A stretch of 15,036 bases of DNA from Patescibacteria group bacterium (GCA_030916555.1 JAUPWK010000072.1:1-15036); one strand, 5' to 3'. Shown: positions 5,825 to 13,389, counted from the stretch's first letter. Numbers and translations are program-made. The notes: generated by a model from the letters alone, not told the origin.

Positions 5825-7267
5825 TTATTCTTGCGTGGCCTGATCGCGGCGAGGGAAAAGCGGCTCACCATGGATCAACTTTTCACCAGTATACCGCTTC
5901 AAGATCTCCTCTGCAGTAGCCGGAATCACCGGCAATAACGCCTGTCCAATAAATCGAATCATCCCAGCCAGCTCAGACAACGACTTTTTTGCTGCAGCCG
6001 GGTCGGTCTTCGCTACCTTAAATGGCTCTTCGCGCTGAATCTTCTCATTCGCTTCAGTCACGACGCTCCAAACAGTATCAATATACGCCTTGAAATCGTA
6101 AACCTTCAAAGCTTCATCAAGCTGAACGTAAAGCTCTTGCGGTACATATGGAACATTTTCGACCTGACCGTCAAAGTACTTGTTCGCCATGGCAGCCACA
6201 CGACCCATCAAGTTACCAAGTCCGTTAGCAAGCTCAGCGTAACGCTCTTCCATTCGAGCCTTTGAGTAATCGCCGTCGGTTCCGTACGGCATCTCACGGA
6301 GTAAGTAATAACGAACAGCATCAACACCGTATTCAGCAACAAGCGATTTTGGATCAATGACGTTACCAAGCGACTTACTCATTTTCTGACCATTCACCGT
6401 AATAAAACTGTGAATGAAGATCTGCTTTGACATCGGGACACCTGCCGAGAGCAACATACCCTGCCACATAGCAGATTGCTGACGCAGGTTATCAATACCT
6501 GCAACCTGAACTCCAGGCCAGAATTTTTCAAAGCTGCCGCCGAGAGGCCAATCGAGAGTCGAAATATAATTCACAAGCGCATCAAACCACACGTACATCA
6601 CGTGAGCCTCATCGCCAGGAACAGCAACTCCCCACGGCATCTTGTCTTTGAGGCGAGAAATACTAAAATCGTTTAAACCAGCCTTTACAAAGTTCTTAAT
6701 CTCATTGAATTTTTCTTTAGGGACAACAAAATCAGGCTGAGCGTCGTAATGCTCAAGGAGTGCTTGTTGGTATTTTGACCAACGGAAGAAATAATTCTCT
6801 TCGTCGCGTAGCTCAATGTCCATTTTGGGGTGAATTGGGCAACGATTGTCAACGAGCTCCGAATCAGTTTTTTCAAGTTCACAACCCACGCAATACTTGG
6901 TTTGATATTGCTTCTTATAAATATCACCGTTCGCATCACAGCGTTTCCAAAATTCCTGAGCAGCTGCAATATGTTTGGCATCTGTGGTCCGAATAAAATT
7001 CGAATAGGACAAATTCAAAAGCCCACGCAACTCATCAAACTTAGCAGCGTATTGATCGCAATACGCCTTAGGGTCAATGCCAGCCTCAAGGGCTTTCTTG
7101 TAAATCTTTTGACCGTGCTCATCAGTACCGGTATTAAAAATCACCTCTTCACCCTTTAAACGATGCACCCGCGCCAACATATCGGCCTGCACAATTTCAA
7201 GCGCAAAACCAATGTGCGGATCAGCGTTCACGTAAGGAAGTGTCGTTGTGATGTAATAGTTGTTCAT
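5825..7267 (-). CDS. metG: Methionyl-tRNA synthetase without C-terminal tRNA-binding domain
   Basis: This enzyme charges initiator and elongator tRNA-Met with methionine. The 480-residue class I synthetase has the first signature PYVNADPHIG (His18-Ile19-Gly20, with Phe21 in place of the second His of HIGH), the KMSKS loop at 295-299, and a zinc-knuckle region with Cys126, Cys129 and Cys143 (YCVGCE, then RCPIHP). The anticodon-binding helical domain runs to about 460. The EMAP/Trbp111-type C-terminal dimerisation domain found in many bacteria is absent. In the region usually reading GKDIxRFHxxYWPA it has GIDNLRQQSAMWQG, a variant I associate with CPR-type enzymes from memory. It is followed by cvpA and tatD. 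Its ATG at 7267 is 20 bases from the palindromic repeat downstream of the GIY-YIG gene. Confidence 0.97.
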   Translation of the reverse strand: MNNYYITTTLPYVNADPHIGFALEIVQADMLARVHRLKGEEVIFNTGTDEHGQKIYKKALEAGIDPKAYCDQYAAKFDELRGLLNLSYSNFIRTTDAKHIAAAQEFWKRCDANGDIYKKQYQTKYCVGCELEKTDSELVDNRCPIHPKMDIELRDEENYFFRWSKYQQALLEHYDAQPDFVVPKEKFNEIKNFVKAGLNDFSISRLKDKMPWGVAVPGDEAHVMYVWFDALVNYISTLDWPLGGSFEKFWPGVQVAGIDNLRQQSAMWQGMLLSAGVPMSKQIFIHSFITVNGQKMSKSLGNVIDPKSLVAEYGVDAVRYYLLREMPYGTDGDYSKARMEERYAELANGLGNLMGRVAAMANKYFDGQVENVPYVPQELYVQLDEALKVYDFKAYIDTVWSVVTEANEKIQREEPFKVAKTDPAAAKKSLSELAGMIRFIGQALLPVIPATAEEILKRYTGEKLIHGEPLFPRRDQATQE

Positions 7268-7287
7268 AGCTCAAGCTTTCGCGCGCC

Positions 7288-7331
7288 AGATCCTGAACGA
7301 AAGTGAAGGATCTATCAAAACGGTTATTTAG
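7288..7331 (+). repeat. Palindromic repeat copy L (hairpin plus conserved tail)
   Basis: A 26-base palindrome (7288-7313) plus an 18-base tail. The stem is AGATCCT (7288-7294) with AGGATCT (7307-7313), then a tandem G/A and A/G mismatch (7295-7296 with 7305-7306). Two more pairs and a GAAA tetraloop (7299-7302) follow. The whole 44-base unit matches copy M at 33 of 44 positions. The stop codon of the GIY-YIG gene lies inside its tail. Confidence 0.8.
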
Positions 7332-7624
7332 GTACTTTCAGTAATTAAATCCTCAAACTTATCTTTCCAGGTCGAATTGAACTGATTGATCAAACCAACT
7401 TTTTTCACTCTCGTCCAGCCCTTAAGCTGTTTTTCCCGTAAATATGCTTGATCCTGGTCAGAACAACCCTCGTAGTATACGAGCTTCGTGCATCGATACC
7501 GTTGTGTAAAACCAGGAATACTCATTTGACGATGCGACTCAACGCGACTTGGCAAGTCCGTGCTCATCCCGACATACAATGTGCGATGCGAAGCGTTTGT
7601 CATGATGTAGACACCGCAATTCAT
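7328..7624 (-). CDS. GIY-YIG nuclease-like protein (UPF0213 type, 98 aa)
   Basis: A single-domain GIY-YIG protein. Visible motifs are GVYIMTN (residues 4-10, Tyr6), LYVGMSTDLPSRVESHR with Tyr17, Arg27 and His31, and REKQLKGWTRVKK with the expected catalytic Glu64. FNSTW with Asn83 follows near the end. It therefore keeps the active-site residues of the small UPF0213/COG2827 group, whose cellular role is poorly known. I chose the ATG at 7624, which is followed at once by the domain. A longer frame opens at 7747, but its extra 41 codons are simply translated repeat DNA. The gene is bracketed by palindromes (copies M and R upstream, L downstream), and its stop lies within copy L. In Bacillus a related gene (yazA) also neighbours rsmI (yabC), so both ancient linkage and mobility need considering. 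Confidence 0.88.
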   Translation of the reverse strand: MNCGVYIMTNASHRTLYVGMSTDLPSRVESHRQMSIPGFTQRYRCTKLVYYEGCSDQDQAYLREKQLKGWTRVKKVGLINQFNSTWKDKFEDLITEST

Positions 7625-7655
7625 AAGCTGTCCGTTCTCAGAGTCTAGGCGCTCA

Positions 7656-7699
7656 AGACCCTGAATGCAGATGAATGGTCTATCGAAACAATTATTCAG
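7656..7699 (+). repeat. Palindromic repeat copy M (hairpin plus conserved tail)
   Basis: A direct copy of L with the same length and layout. The stem is AGACCCT (7656-7662) with ATGGTCT (7675-7681), including one C/T mismatch. The tandem G/A and A/G mismatch is kept (7663-7664 with 7673-7674). Against L, the T/A pair at stem position 4 becomes C/G, and the loop-closing C/G becomes T/A; both are compensatory changes. The 18-base tail (7682-7699) also matches that of L. Confidence 0.75.
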
Positions 7700-7721
7700 A
7701 CGTTCCATTCCCAGTGTTCTA

Positions 7722-7745
7722 GACCCTTCACTTTCGTTCAGGGTC
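7722..7745 (-). repeat. Palindromic repeat copy R, inverted relative to L and M
   Basis: On the minus strand GACCCT pairs with AGGGTC around the same tandem G/A mismatch, two pairs and GAAA loop as in copy L. The only differences within the 24-base core are one T to C and the matching A to G across the stem, which is a compensatory pair. It forms an inverted pair with copy M, about 40 bases away. Confidence 0.78.
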
Positions 7746-7783
7746 ATGAGCGGTCAGTTTAAATGAAAGATCGATCAAGCTCT

Positions 7784-8455
7784 CTATTCTGGCGCAATCA
7801 CGATCACAAACTCCCCCTTTGAACTTGTCGCCTGGATTTGCTGCATCACTTCTTCAGCAGATCCGCGATAAATCGTCTCATGCAGTTTTGTAAGCTCACG
7901 ACACACAATGAGCTGGCGACCCAACCCCTTTAGCGCCTCAAGTGTCTTATCAATGCGGTGCGTTGATTCGTACAAAACAACTGTATGGCCAATGTCATTG
8001 AGCTCTTTAAAGAATGTCTGTCTCCCCTTCTTGTGGGGCGGAAAACCAACAAACGTAAAGCGATCAAGCGGGAGTCCAGAAATCGACAACGCAGCAATGA
8101 CAGCACTCGGCCCTGGAATTGGAGTAACCGTCACGCCCGCGGCAACGGCGTCAGCCACCAGAAAGCTACCTGGGTCAGAGATAGCCGGCGTACCGGCATC
8201 AGTGACAAGAGCAATCTTTTTGCCCTCGGTCAGCATGTCGACGAATTGGCGGCGTTTTAAAGCATCAGTGTGTTCGTGGAACGAGTGGAGCGATGGCCGG
8301 AGCTCAAGCGCAGCCATAAGCTTAGCTGTCACCCGAGTGTCTTCACACAAAACCAGATCAACACTGCTAAAAATTTCTCTGGCACGTGCAGTAAGATCGC
8401 CCAAATTTCCAATTGGGGTAGCTACGACAAAGAGTTGGCCTGGAGTAATGGACAT
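7784..8455 (-). CDS. rsmI: 16S rRNA (cytidine1402-2'-O)-methyltransferase
   Basis: RsmI adds the 2'-O-methyl group to C1402 in the ribosomal decoding centre, using S-adenosylmethionine. The 223-residue tetrapyrrole-methylase-fold protein shows VATPIGNLGDLTARA (residues 11-25), LCEDTRVTAKLM, VTDAGTPAISDPGS, PIPGPSAVIAALSISGLP and FVGFPPHKKGRQ in the family order. It is about 60 residues shorter than the E. coli enzyme, lacking the extra C-terminal segment, as in many small genomes. I chose the ATG at 8455, directly before SITPGQLFVVATPIG; a longer frame to 8518 overlaps the upstream gene and adds a non-homologous Cys/Lys-rich piece. One base separates it from the upstream DUF3179 gene. Confidence 0.95.
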   Translation of the reverse strand: MSITPGQLFVVATPIGNLGDLTARAREIFSSVDLVLCEDTRVTAKLMAALELRPSLHSFHEHTDALKRRQFVDMLTEGKKIALVTDAGTPAISDPGSFLVADAVAAGVTVTPIPGPSAVIAALSISGLPLDRFTFVGFPPHKKGRQTFFKELNDIGHTVVLYESTHRIDKTLEALKGLGRQLIVCRELTKLHETIYRGSAEEVMQQIQATSSKGEFVIVIAPE

Positions 8456-8456
8456 G

Positions 8457-9653
8457 TTAGTTAACTTGAAGTGTTTCCCCTTCCGGTGCAGCAGTTTCCG
8501 TTGGCAACAAGTCTTCACCGCTCACAGACGTGTTCGGGAACATGGCAAAATGCGCAAACGCATAATGGCGGGTAGATGGCACCTCCGTAAGCGCGGTGCC
8601 GCGCAAGTCTCCAGAAATAGCCACGCCCGTCACAGACCACTTAGAACCCGTTTCCTTATCTGTCATCACGTTCTTTTTCTTGTCGTACGTAAATGTCAGG
8701 GTCTGGCCATTTACCGTACGATTATAGAAACGAACCGTGTCCCCATCTTCATCAGCAAAAGCTGCAACATTCAAGGCGCTCTCGCCTTCACCTAAAGTAA
8801 CATTTGGTTCAACCTGCTTGGCTACATTATCTTTCACAAACGTCACCGTGGCATCGGCGTGATCAATGCGGTACACCAAGGCCTTGGGATCAAGACGGCT
8901 ATACGTGAAGTTGAGTGGGAAATAAACTGTTTTTGACGTTTCGTAATTTGCGTACGGATGACGACCGTAGTCACGAGCAAAGCCCGTATCCGTAGACAAA
9001 GCTAAACCGTTTGGATACGCCTCCTTCCAAGCCGACCAGGTCATAACCGTTGACGGGTAGATGTCTAATTTTTGACCAACCGACTCCCCTACAACCGCCT
9101 GTCCAGAAGCCTGATCCCAAAGCGTACCGTGCGCATCTACCATGAGCAGAGTATTATTATAGGTTTTTCCTGAATCTTGAAGACTCAAGCGCTCACCCGT
9201 GGCGGCATCAGCCACACCTGAATACACAGCCGTAGATCCCGTGAGCGGAGCATACGTGATAATGAGCGGAGTTCCGTTCAACTCATCCTGAACAATTTCA
9301 TGCCAATTCAAAATCTGAAAGGGATAAAAGTAATTTGCCTGACCAACCGTAACTGCAATTCCCTCCAACTCATCAGCTAATTTCGTATCGGCCGTGGTGA
9401 TATCCACCATCTTCGGATCATTCAACACTGGCCGGTCCGTGCTTGTCAGTCCGGTAGCGTACACCTCATTTGGCGGCACTAAGTATTTCATTCCGGCATC
9501 AATAACCGCAGTCGTGTACACCCCACCTGAAAGCTCTGGCCATTTGCTCGGATGGGAACCCGCTCTGCTCCCCCACATCCGAGAGCCGGCAAAAACCAAC
9601 ATAAAAACGACAACGAGCACGAGTGGCAAAATGTATTTGGCGTGTTTTTTCAT
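8457..9653 (-). CDS. DUF3179 domain protein, membrane-anchored, lacking the family cysteines
   Basis: A 398-residue protein with an N-terminal signal-anchor helix (residues 8-23), so it probably faces the outside of the membrane. The body matches DUF3179, a family of unknown function. It has the first half ANYFYPFQILNWHEIVQDEL (107-126), a TYAPLTGSTAVYSG strand, then LLMVDAHGTLWDQASGQAVVG, and STVMTWSAWKEAYPNG. The second half has DKETGSKWSVTGVAISGDL and HYAFAHFAMFPNTSV. The usual TYCPLCGT motif is TYAPLTGS here, so both cysteines are gone (Ala135, Thr138), while His118 stays. I chose the ATG at 9653 over a TTG two codons upstream. It is the first gene of the run leading into rsmI. Confidence 0.82.
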   Translation of the reverse strand: MKKHAKYILPLVLVVVFMLVFAGSRMWGSRAGSHPSKWPELSGGVYTTAVIDAGMKYLVPPNEVYATGLTSTDRPVLNDPKMVDITTADTKLADELEGIAVTVGQANYFYPFQILNWHEIVQDELNGTPLIITYAPLTGSTAVYSGVADAATGERLSLQDSGKTYNNTLLMVDAHGTLWDQASGQAVVGESVGQKLDIYPSTVMTWSAWKEAYPNGLALSTDTGFARDYGRHPYANYETSKTVYFPLNFTYSRLDPKALVYRIDHADATVTFVKDNVAKQVEPNVTLGEGESALNVAAFADEDGDTVRFYNRTVNGQTLTFTYDKKKNVMTDKETGSKWSVTGVAISGDLRGTALTEVPSTRHYAFAHFAMFPNTSVSGEDLLPTETAAPEGETLQVN

Positions 9654-9671
9654 AGACAATAAATCCCATTC

Positions 9672-9700
9672 TTTCTACAGTTTTCGCTAGGTTCCGTCAA
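9672..9700 (-). promoter_or_regulatory. Candidate promoter of the DUF3179-rsmI run
   Basis: On the minus strand TTGACG (9700-9695), 17 bases, TAGAAA (9677-9672). The -35 is strong and the -10 moderate (4 of 6). The predicted start is about 12 bases before the ATG at 9653, the same short-leader layout as atpI. Confidence 0.5.
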
Positions 9701-9722
9701 TATAGAGGATCACAAGCCTGAC

Positions 9723-9750
9723 TTGTAGAAAATCAAGGGCATGTTACCAT
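9723..9750 (+). promoter_or_regulatory. Candidate extended -10 promoter of the peroxiredoxin gene
   Basis: TTGTAG (9723-9728), 16 bases, then TACCAT (9745-9750) preceded by TGT, an extended -10 feature. The leader would be about 26 bases. Both boxes are imperfect, so confidence is modest. Confidence 0.35.
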
Positions 9751-9782
9751 AGTTAAGCAAAATTCTTCATGTTTTTGAACCT

Positions 9783-10307
9783 ATGATCGCAATTGGCAAG
9801 GCTGCTCCAAACTTTGAGAATGTCACCGCTTATCATAAAGGAGATTTCACAAAAGTCAGCCTGTCTGACTACAAAGGTAAATGGTTAGTCTTCTTCTTTT
9901 ACCCTCGTGATTTTACCTTCATCTGCCCAACTGAACTTAAAGGCTTTGCTAAGCACAAAGAAGACCTTGCAAAACTTGGTGCAGAAGTACTCTCCGCTTC
10001 AACCGACTCAGAGCATAGTCACAAAGCCTGGTTTGAACGTGATCTCCCCCAGGTCGATTACCCAATCTTGGCCGACACCACCCAGCGCGTCTCTAAGGAC
10101 TACGGCATCTTGGATGAAAACGACGGCTCATCACAACGCGGTCTGTTCATCATTGATCCAGACGGAATCGTTCGTTACGTCGTGGTCTCTGCAGGTTCAG
10201 TCGGCCGTTCAGTTAAAGAAGTACTACGTGTCCTTGAGGCCTTACAATCTGGCGAGCTCTGCCCAGTAGAATGGGAGCCAGGTCAAGAGACTCTCGGCAA
10301 AGCCTAA
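9783..10307 (+). CDS. 2-Cys peroxiredoxin (AhpC/Prx1 type)
   Basis: This enzyme reduces hydrogen peroxide and organic peroxides through a cysteine thiol in the cytoplasm. The 174-residue protein has the peroxidatic motif PRDFTFICPTEL with Cys48 and Thr45, the supporting Arg119 in QRGLFIID, and the resolving Cys160 in GELCPVEWEPGQ. This is the typical 2-Cys arrangement. The GGLG and YF motifs that make some eukaryotic enzymes sensitive to overoxidation are absent, so it should be a robust bacterial type. No AhpF or thioredoxin reductase lies nearby, so its reductant is not shown here. It is a single-gene transcript on the plus strand with its own terminator. No Shine-Dalgarno precedes the ATG. 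Confidence 0.96.
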   Translation: MIAIGKAAPNFENVTAYHKGDFTKVSLSDYKGKWLVFFFYPRDFTFICPTELKGFAKHKEDLAKLGAEVLSASTDSEHSHKAWFERDLPQVDYPILADTTQRVSKDYGILDENDGSSQRGLFIIDPDGIVRYVVVSAGSVGRSVKEVLRVLEALQSGELCPVEWEPGQETLGKA

Positions 10308-10320
10308 AACAACCTAAATA

Positions 10321-10350
10321 AAAATGACCCGTAATCCACGGGTCATTTTT
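10321..10350 (+). terminator. Bidirectional Rho-independent terminator
   Basis: AAAATGACCCGT (10321-10332) and ACGGGTCATTTT (10338-10349) form a perfect 12-bp stem with a 5-base loop and T runs on both strands. It serves the peroxiredoxin gene from the left and the converging cyclase-like gene (stop at 10352) from the right. Confidence 0.93.
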
Positions 10351-10351
10351 A

Positions 10352-11557
10352 TTAAGTTCTGACACCTCGTAAAGAAACACCGGAACGTGACACTTCAAAG
10401 GTCTGCGTTAAACCATGTTGACGAGCCGCGGTCACAAGATCGTCGCCCTCTATGAATACGACATTGCGCTCCTGAGTATCTTCCGCAAGCTTTGAGGCAA
10501 TATTCACCGGTGAACCAGCCAAGTCCTCGAGACCGCCGCCCATGCTAAATACAAGCACCTCTCCCTTTGAAACTGCACAGTTAGCTACAAAGCCACGATT
10601 TTTCAAGGTAAGACTGAGCGCAAGCGTCAAATCAACCGCCTCTTGGTCACTGTCACAAGTAATAATTGCTAATGCGCCGTTTGATTTAATGATGTTGCAG
10701 GTAAAATCACGGGTTACCGTGTGTACAACCGTGTTCGTCGCGACACGATACGCAAACCCATCCAGCAAACGAGGTGTATCGACATGGAAAATACGTACCA
10801 AAACCACACTCTTTATACGAACGCGTTCACGGTGCAGTGTTTGCAGTGCTGCACTGTCTTGAATATCAAGCCTGAGTAAGGCATCGAAAAATCCCTGATC
10901 AAACGGGGCCGGATAATACACATCACTTCCCACTTGACCAACGTTCGTCAGGTGATCATGCGCAAGTACATTCATTTGTCCCCTTCGCTCAAGCACTTGA
11001 TCAAATGGTGCCTGCAAATCAGCCTTCACGGCATCGGAGACGATAATTTCTCGAGCTTTTGATTCATCCTCAGTAAAGGCCTCAATAACGTCGGCATCAG
11101 CGCCGTACAAACCCCCACCAATCTCGTAAGCGGTTCCTTTGTGTAATCCAATGCCAACCTGAAGTGGGAGTGATTGCATTGCTCTTTGAGCTGCCACCAT
11201 CTGCGCGACTACAAGATTCGGATCAATAGCATCTGCGTAGAACATTTGCGTGTTATCAGCCGCCCACAACCCAATCGCCTGACCGCCAATCAGTTTGCCG
11301 TACGCGTGAATGATTTCTTTTGGCTGACTCACGATCTTCATGACCTCAATTAAAGATCGACGAGCACTCAATTTTGATAACCCAGCAGCATCAGAACACA
11401 CCATCACGCCTGTGCGCACAAACGGGGCTAAAATTTCATCGTGAGCTGCTTGAGTTTTTGGGCTCTCGACCCACTTCTGAATAATCTCAACCGGAATCGG
11501 ACCGGCAATATCCTGAGAAACATCTGCCAAAGCTGGCATGATACGTTGGAGATCCAT
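10352..11557 (-). CDS. Two-domain class III cyclase-like protein, probably degenerate
   Basis: A 401-residue soluble protein that I read as two tandem class III nucleotidyl cyclase homology domains. Domain 1 (about 48-180) has VMVCSDAAGLSKLS, where Asp56 matches the first metal aspartate. KLIGGQAIGLW has Gly92 where the second metal aspartate belongs. QVGIGLHKGTAYEIGGGLYG follows. Domain 2 (about 250-375) lacks the metal aspartates but keeps residues at the C2-type substrate positions: Lys291, Asp345, Asn352 and Lys356 (in place of Arg), in IIKSNG and EDLAGSPVNIASKL. This mirrors the C1/C2 division of mammalian adenylyl cyclases, but the lost aspartate suggests it binds rather than makes a nucleotide. 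The alignment is by eye. It is last in a run behind pepA, 14 bases away. Confidence 0.6.
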   Translation of the reverse strand: MDLQRIMPALADVSQDIAGPIPVEIIQKWVESPKTQAAHDEILAPFVRTGVMVCSDAAGLSKLSARRSLIEVMKIVSQPKEIIHAYGKLIGGQAIGLWAADNTQMFYADAIDPNLVVAQMVAAQRAMQSLPLQVGIGLHKGTAYEIGGGLYGADADVIEAFTEDESKAREIIVSDAVKADLQAPFDQVLERRGQMNVLAHDHLTNVGQVGSDVYYPAPFDQGFFDALLRLDIQDSAALQTLHRERVRIKSVVLVRIFHVDTPRLLDGFAYRVATNTVVHTVTRDFTCNIIKSNGALAIITCDSDQEAVDLTLALSLTLKNRGFVANCAVSKGEVLVFSMGGGLEDLAGSPVNIASKLAEDTQERNVVFIEGDDLVTAARQHGLTQTFEVSRSGVSLRGVRT

Positions 11558-11571
11558 AGAAACGAACAGGC

Positions 11572-13065
11572 TTAGTAATGCTCAACAAAATCAACGAGCG
11601 TACGGACTCCATGTCCAGTGCCACCTTTGCCAAGGTACGAACTCATGGGTCGCTCCGCAAAGGCTGGACCGGCAATATCTAAATGCACCCACGGCTTCCC
11701 CTCCACAAACTCCTGCAAGAATAATCCGGCAGTCAATGATCCACCGTAACGCGATGTAGGAATATTCCGGAGATCGGCAATGTCAGAATTGATCTGGTCA
11801 CGATACCGAGCTTCAAGCGGAAGCTCCCACATTTTTTCACCCGCACGTGCCGCGGCCTCAAGCACTTGGCGTCCCAAGACTTTATCGTTCGTCATGAGAC
11901 CCGTGATCTCCTCACCAAGTGCTACCACACAGGCGCCGGTCAAAGTAGCCAAGTCGATCATTGCGTCCGGCTTCTCTTTCAGGATATACGTCATGGCGTC
12001 GGCCAAAGTTAATCGACCTTCAGCATCAGTGTTCAGAATCTCAATCGACTTCCCATTTGAGGCGTGCACAATATCTCCCGGCCGAATCGACGTACCGGAT
12101 ACCATATTCTCTGTAGCCGCAATCACGCCGTGAATGTTAACGCGTGGCTTAAGCCGAGCGAGCGTAGCAAAAAAACCAATCACCGCCGCTGCTCCAGCCA
12201 TATCACATTTCATGCTCATCATGGCGTCAGCCGGTTTAAGCGACAATCCGCCCGAATCAAACGTCACACCTTTGCCAACAACTGCCAAAGACTTTTTGGT
12301 TGGGCGAGGCGAGGTATACGTAAGGTGAATGAACTTGGGTTCATGATGCGCGCCTTGTGCTACAGCAAGATAAGCTCCCATCTTAAGCTCTGCACACTCC
12401 TCACGATTCAAGATTTTAATACTCACCGTACCATTTGATGCTTCAGCGATCTTGCGTGCAGCTTCGGATAAATGTGCTGGTGTCATTTCCTGAGCGGGCG
12501 TGTTCACCAGATCGCGAGCAATGGTGACTCCATCCAAAACAGTTTGAGCATGCTGCACGCGCTTACGCATAGCCGCAACCATGCGTGCATCGGCCGCCAA
12601 AATATCAATCGTACCAAGTTTTTTATCTGGATTACCTTTTTTATAGGTCTCAAAGGTGTAGTCAGCTAACAAGGCCGCGGTTGCCAAAGCCTCTGCCGCA
12701 TCTTCTTTAAAATCTTTTTGCGTCAAGTCAATCGCAATGGTACGCAACCCTCGGCGCTTGGCAGTGGTAACCATGATTCCTGCGGCCTCACGTAATCCGC
12801 TCACAATCTGCTCCCGCTTCTTCTCCCCCACGCCAACCAAAAGTACATCGTCAGCATTAGAACCAGCCGGGACGGGCAATAACAACGATTGTCCGAGCTT
12901 ACCGGAAAAATCCAAAGCCTTGGCTGCCTTCATGGCGCGCTTTTGCAAAGCTTCGTCAAAAGACTTCAACTGTTTGCTCTCAAATTCGCCCTGGGCGAAT
13001 ACGGGAATAACTAATAACTCTGCCCCGCTATCAAACAAACCACCTTTGGTTACCGTAATCGTCAT
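11572..13065 (-). CDS. pepA: Leucyl aminopeptidase (M17 family)
   Basis: A cytosolic hexameric aminopeptidase with two metal ions that removes N-terminal residues from peptides. The 497-residue protein has the signature NTDAEGRL (residues 345-352) and all expected active-site positions: Lys265, Asp270, Lys277, Asp288, Asp347, Glu349 and Arg351. These correspond to the E. coli Lys270, Asp275, Lys282, Asp293, Asp352, Glu354 and Arg356 set. Both the N-terminal macro-like domain and the catalytic domain are full length. Its start overlaps the ferredoxin stop in an ATGA arrangement (4 bases), so the two should be translationally coupled. In some bacteria PepA also binds DNA; nothing here shows that. 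Confidence 0.97.
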   Translation of the reverse strand: MTITVTKGGLFDSGAELLVIPVFAQGEFESKQLKSFDEALQKRAMKAAKALDFSGKLGQSLLLPVPAGSNADDVLLVGVGEKKREQIVSGLREAAGIMVTTAKRRGLRTIAIDLTQKDFKEDAAEALATAALLADYTFETYKKGNPDKKLGTIDILAADARMVAAMRKRVQHAQTVLDGVTIARDLVNTPAQEMTPAHLSEAARKIAEASNGTVSIKILNREECAELKMGAYLAVAQGAHHEPKFIHLTYTSPRPTKKSLAVVGKGVTFDSGGLSLKPADAMMSMKCDMAGAAAVIGFFATLARLKPRVNIHGVIAATENMVSGTSIRPGDIVHASNGKSIEILNTDAEGRLTLADAMTYILKEKPDAMIDLATLTGACVVALGEEITGLMTNDKVLGRQVLEAAARAGEKMWELPLEARYRDQINSDIADLRNIPTSRYGGSLTAGLFLQEFVEGKPWVHLDIAGPAFAERPMSSYLGKGGTGHGVRTLVDFVEHY

Positions 13066-13349
13066 ACGAGATCTTTTTCAATCAGAGTTACAATTGCGTC
13101 AATGTCAGCATGGGTAACGCCAGACAACCACACATTGTCTGGGGTGATCATGATATTTGGCCCAAAATCACACTGACCGAGACAGCTACTTTGGACTACC
13201 CGCACCGGGAGCTGCTTTTCCTTACAGATCTTCTTAATTGTGTCCTTAAACTCACTGCCGCCCTGTGGACCACAAGAAATTCGCCCATCGGTGTGGATAT
13301 TGCCACACACCAGGATAATCTTCTTATAAGGTATACTTTGGATGTTCAT
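13062..13349 (-). CDS. Thioredoxin-like [2Fe-2S] ferredoxin
   Basis: A 95-residue small redox protein. It has four cysteines in the thioredoxin-like [2Fe-2S] pattern: Cys15 (ILVCGN), Cys26 (RISCGPQGG), Cys56 and Cys60 (SSCLGQCDFGPNIMITPD), with spacing C-x10-C-x29-C-x3-C. This is the fold of the NuoE C-terminus and of the stand-alone Shethna-type ferredoxins. No hydrogenase or complex I genes are in the window, so its partner is unknown. It is the first gene of the run leading to pepA and the cyclase-like gene. It has a good promoter about 30-60 bases upstream and no Shine-Dalgarno. Confidence 0.9.
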   Translation of the reverse strand: MNIQSIPYKKIILVCGNIHTDGRISCGPQGGSEFKDTIKKICKEKQLPVRVVQSSCLGQCDFGPNIMITPDNVWLSGVTHADIDAIVTLIEKDLV

Positions 13350-13360
13350 AGACGATCAGA

Positions 13361-13389
13361 TTGACGAAAAGCCTAGTCTTAGGCATACT
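13361..13389 (+). promoter_or_regulatory. Promoter of the 44-residue gene
   Basis: TTGACG (13361-13366), 17 bases, CATACT (13384-13389). Its -10 box overlaps the -10 box of the divergent ferredoxin promoter. The spacer contains most of the palindrome GCCTAGTCTTAGGC (13371-13384). The leader to the ATG at 13459 would be about 60 bases. Confidence 0.55.

Noticed and set aside
7288..7745. Classical insertion sequence
   Set aside because: No transposase, no terminal inverted repeats of IS type, and no target-site duplication could be recognised.
7625..7747. Extended N-terminus for the GIY-YIG protein starting at 7747
   Set aside because: The extra codons translate the palindromic repeats R and M and the spacer between them, and the GIY-YIG domain starts directly at the internal ATG at 7624.
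8456..8518. Longer rsmI start at 8518
   Set aside because: It would overlap the coding end of the DUF3179 gene and add a non-homologous basic/Cys stretch; the ATG at 8455 fits the family start.
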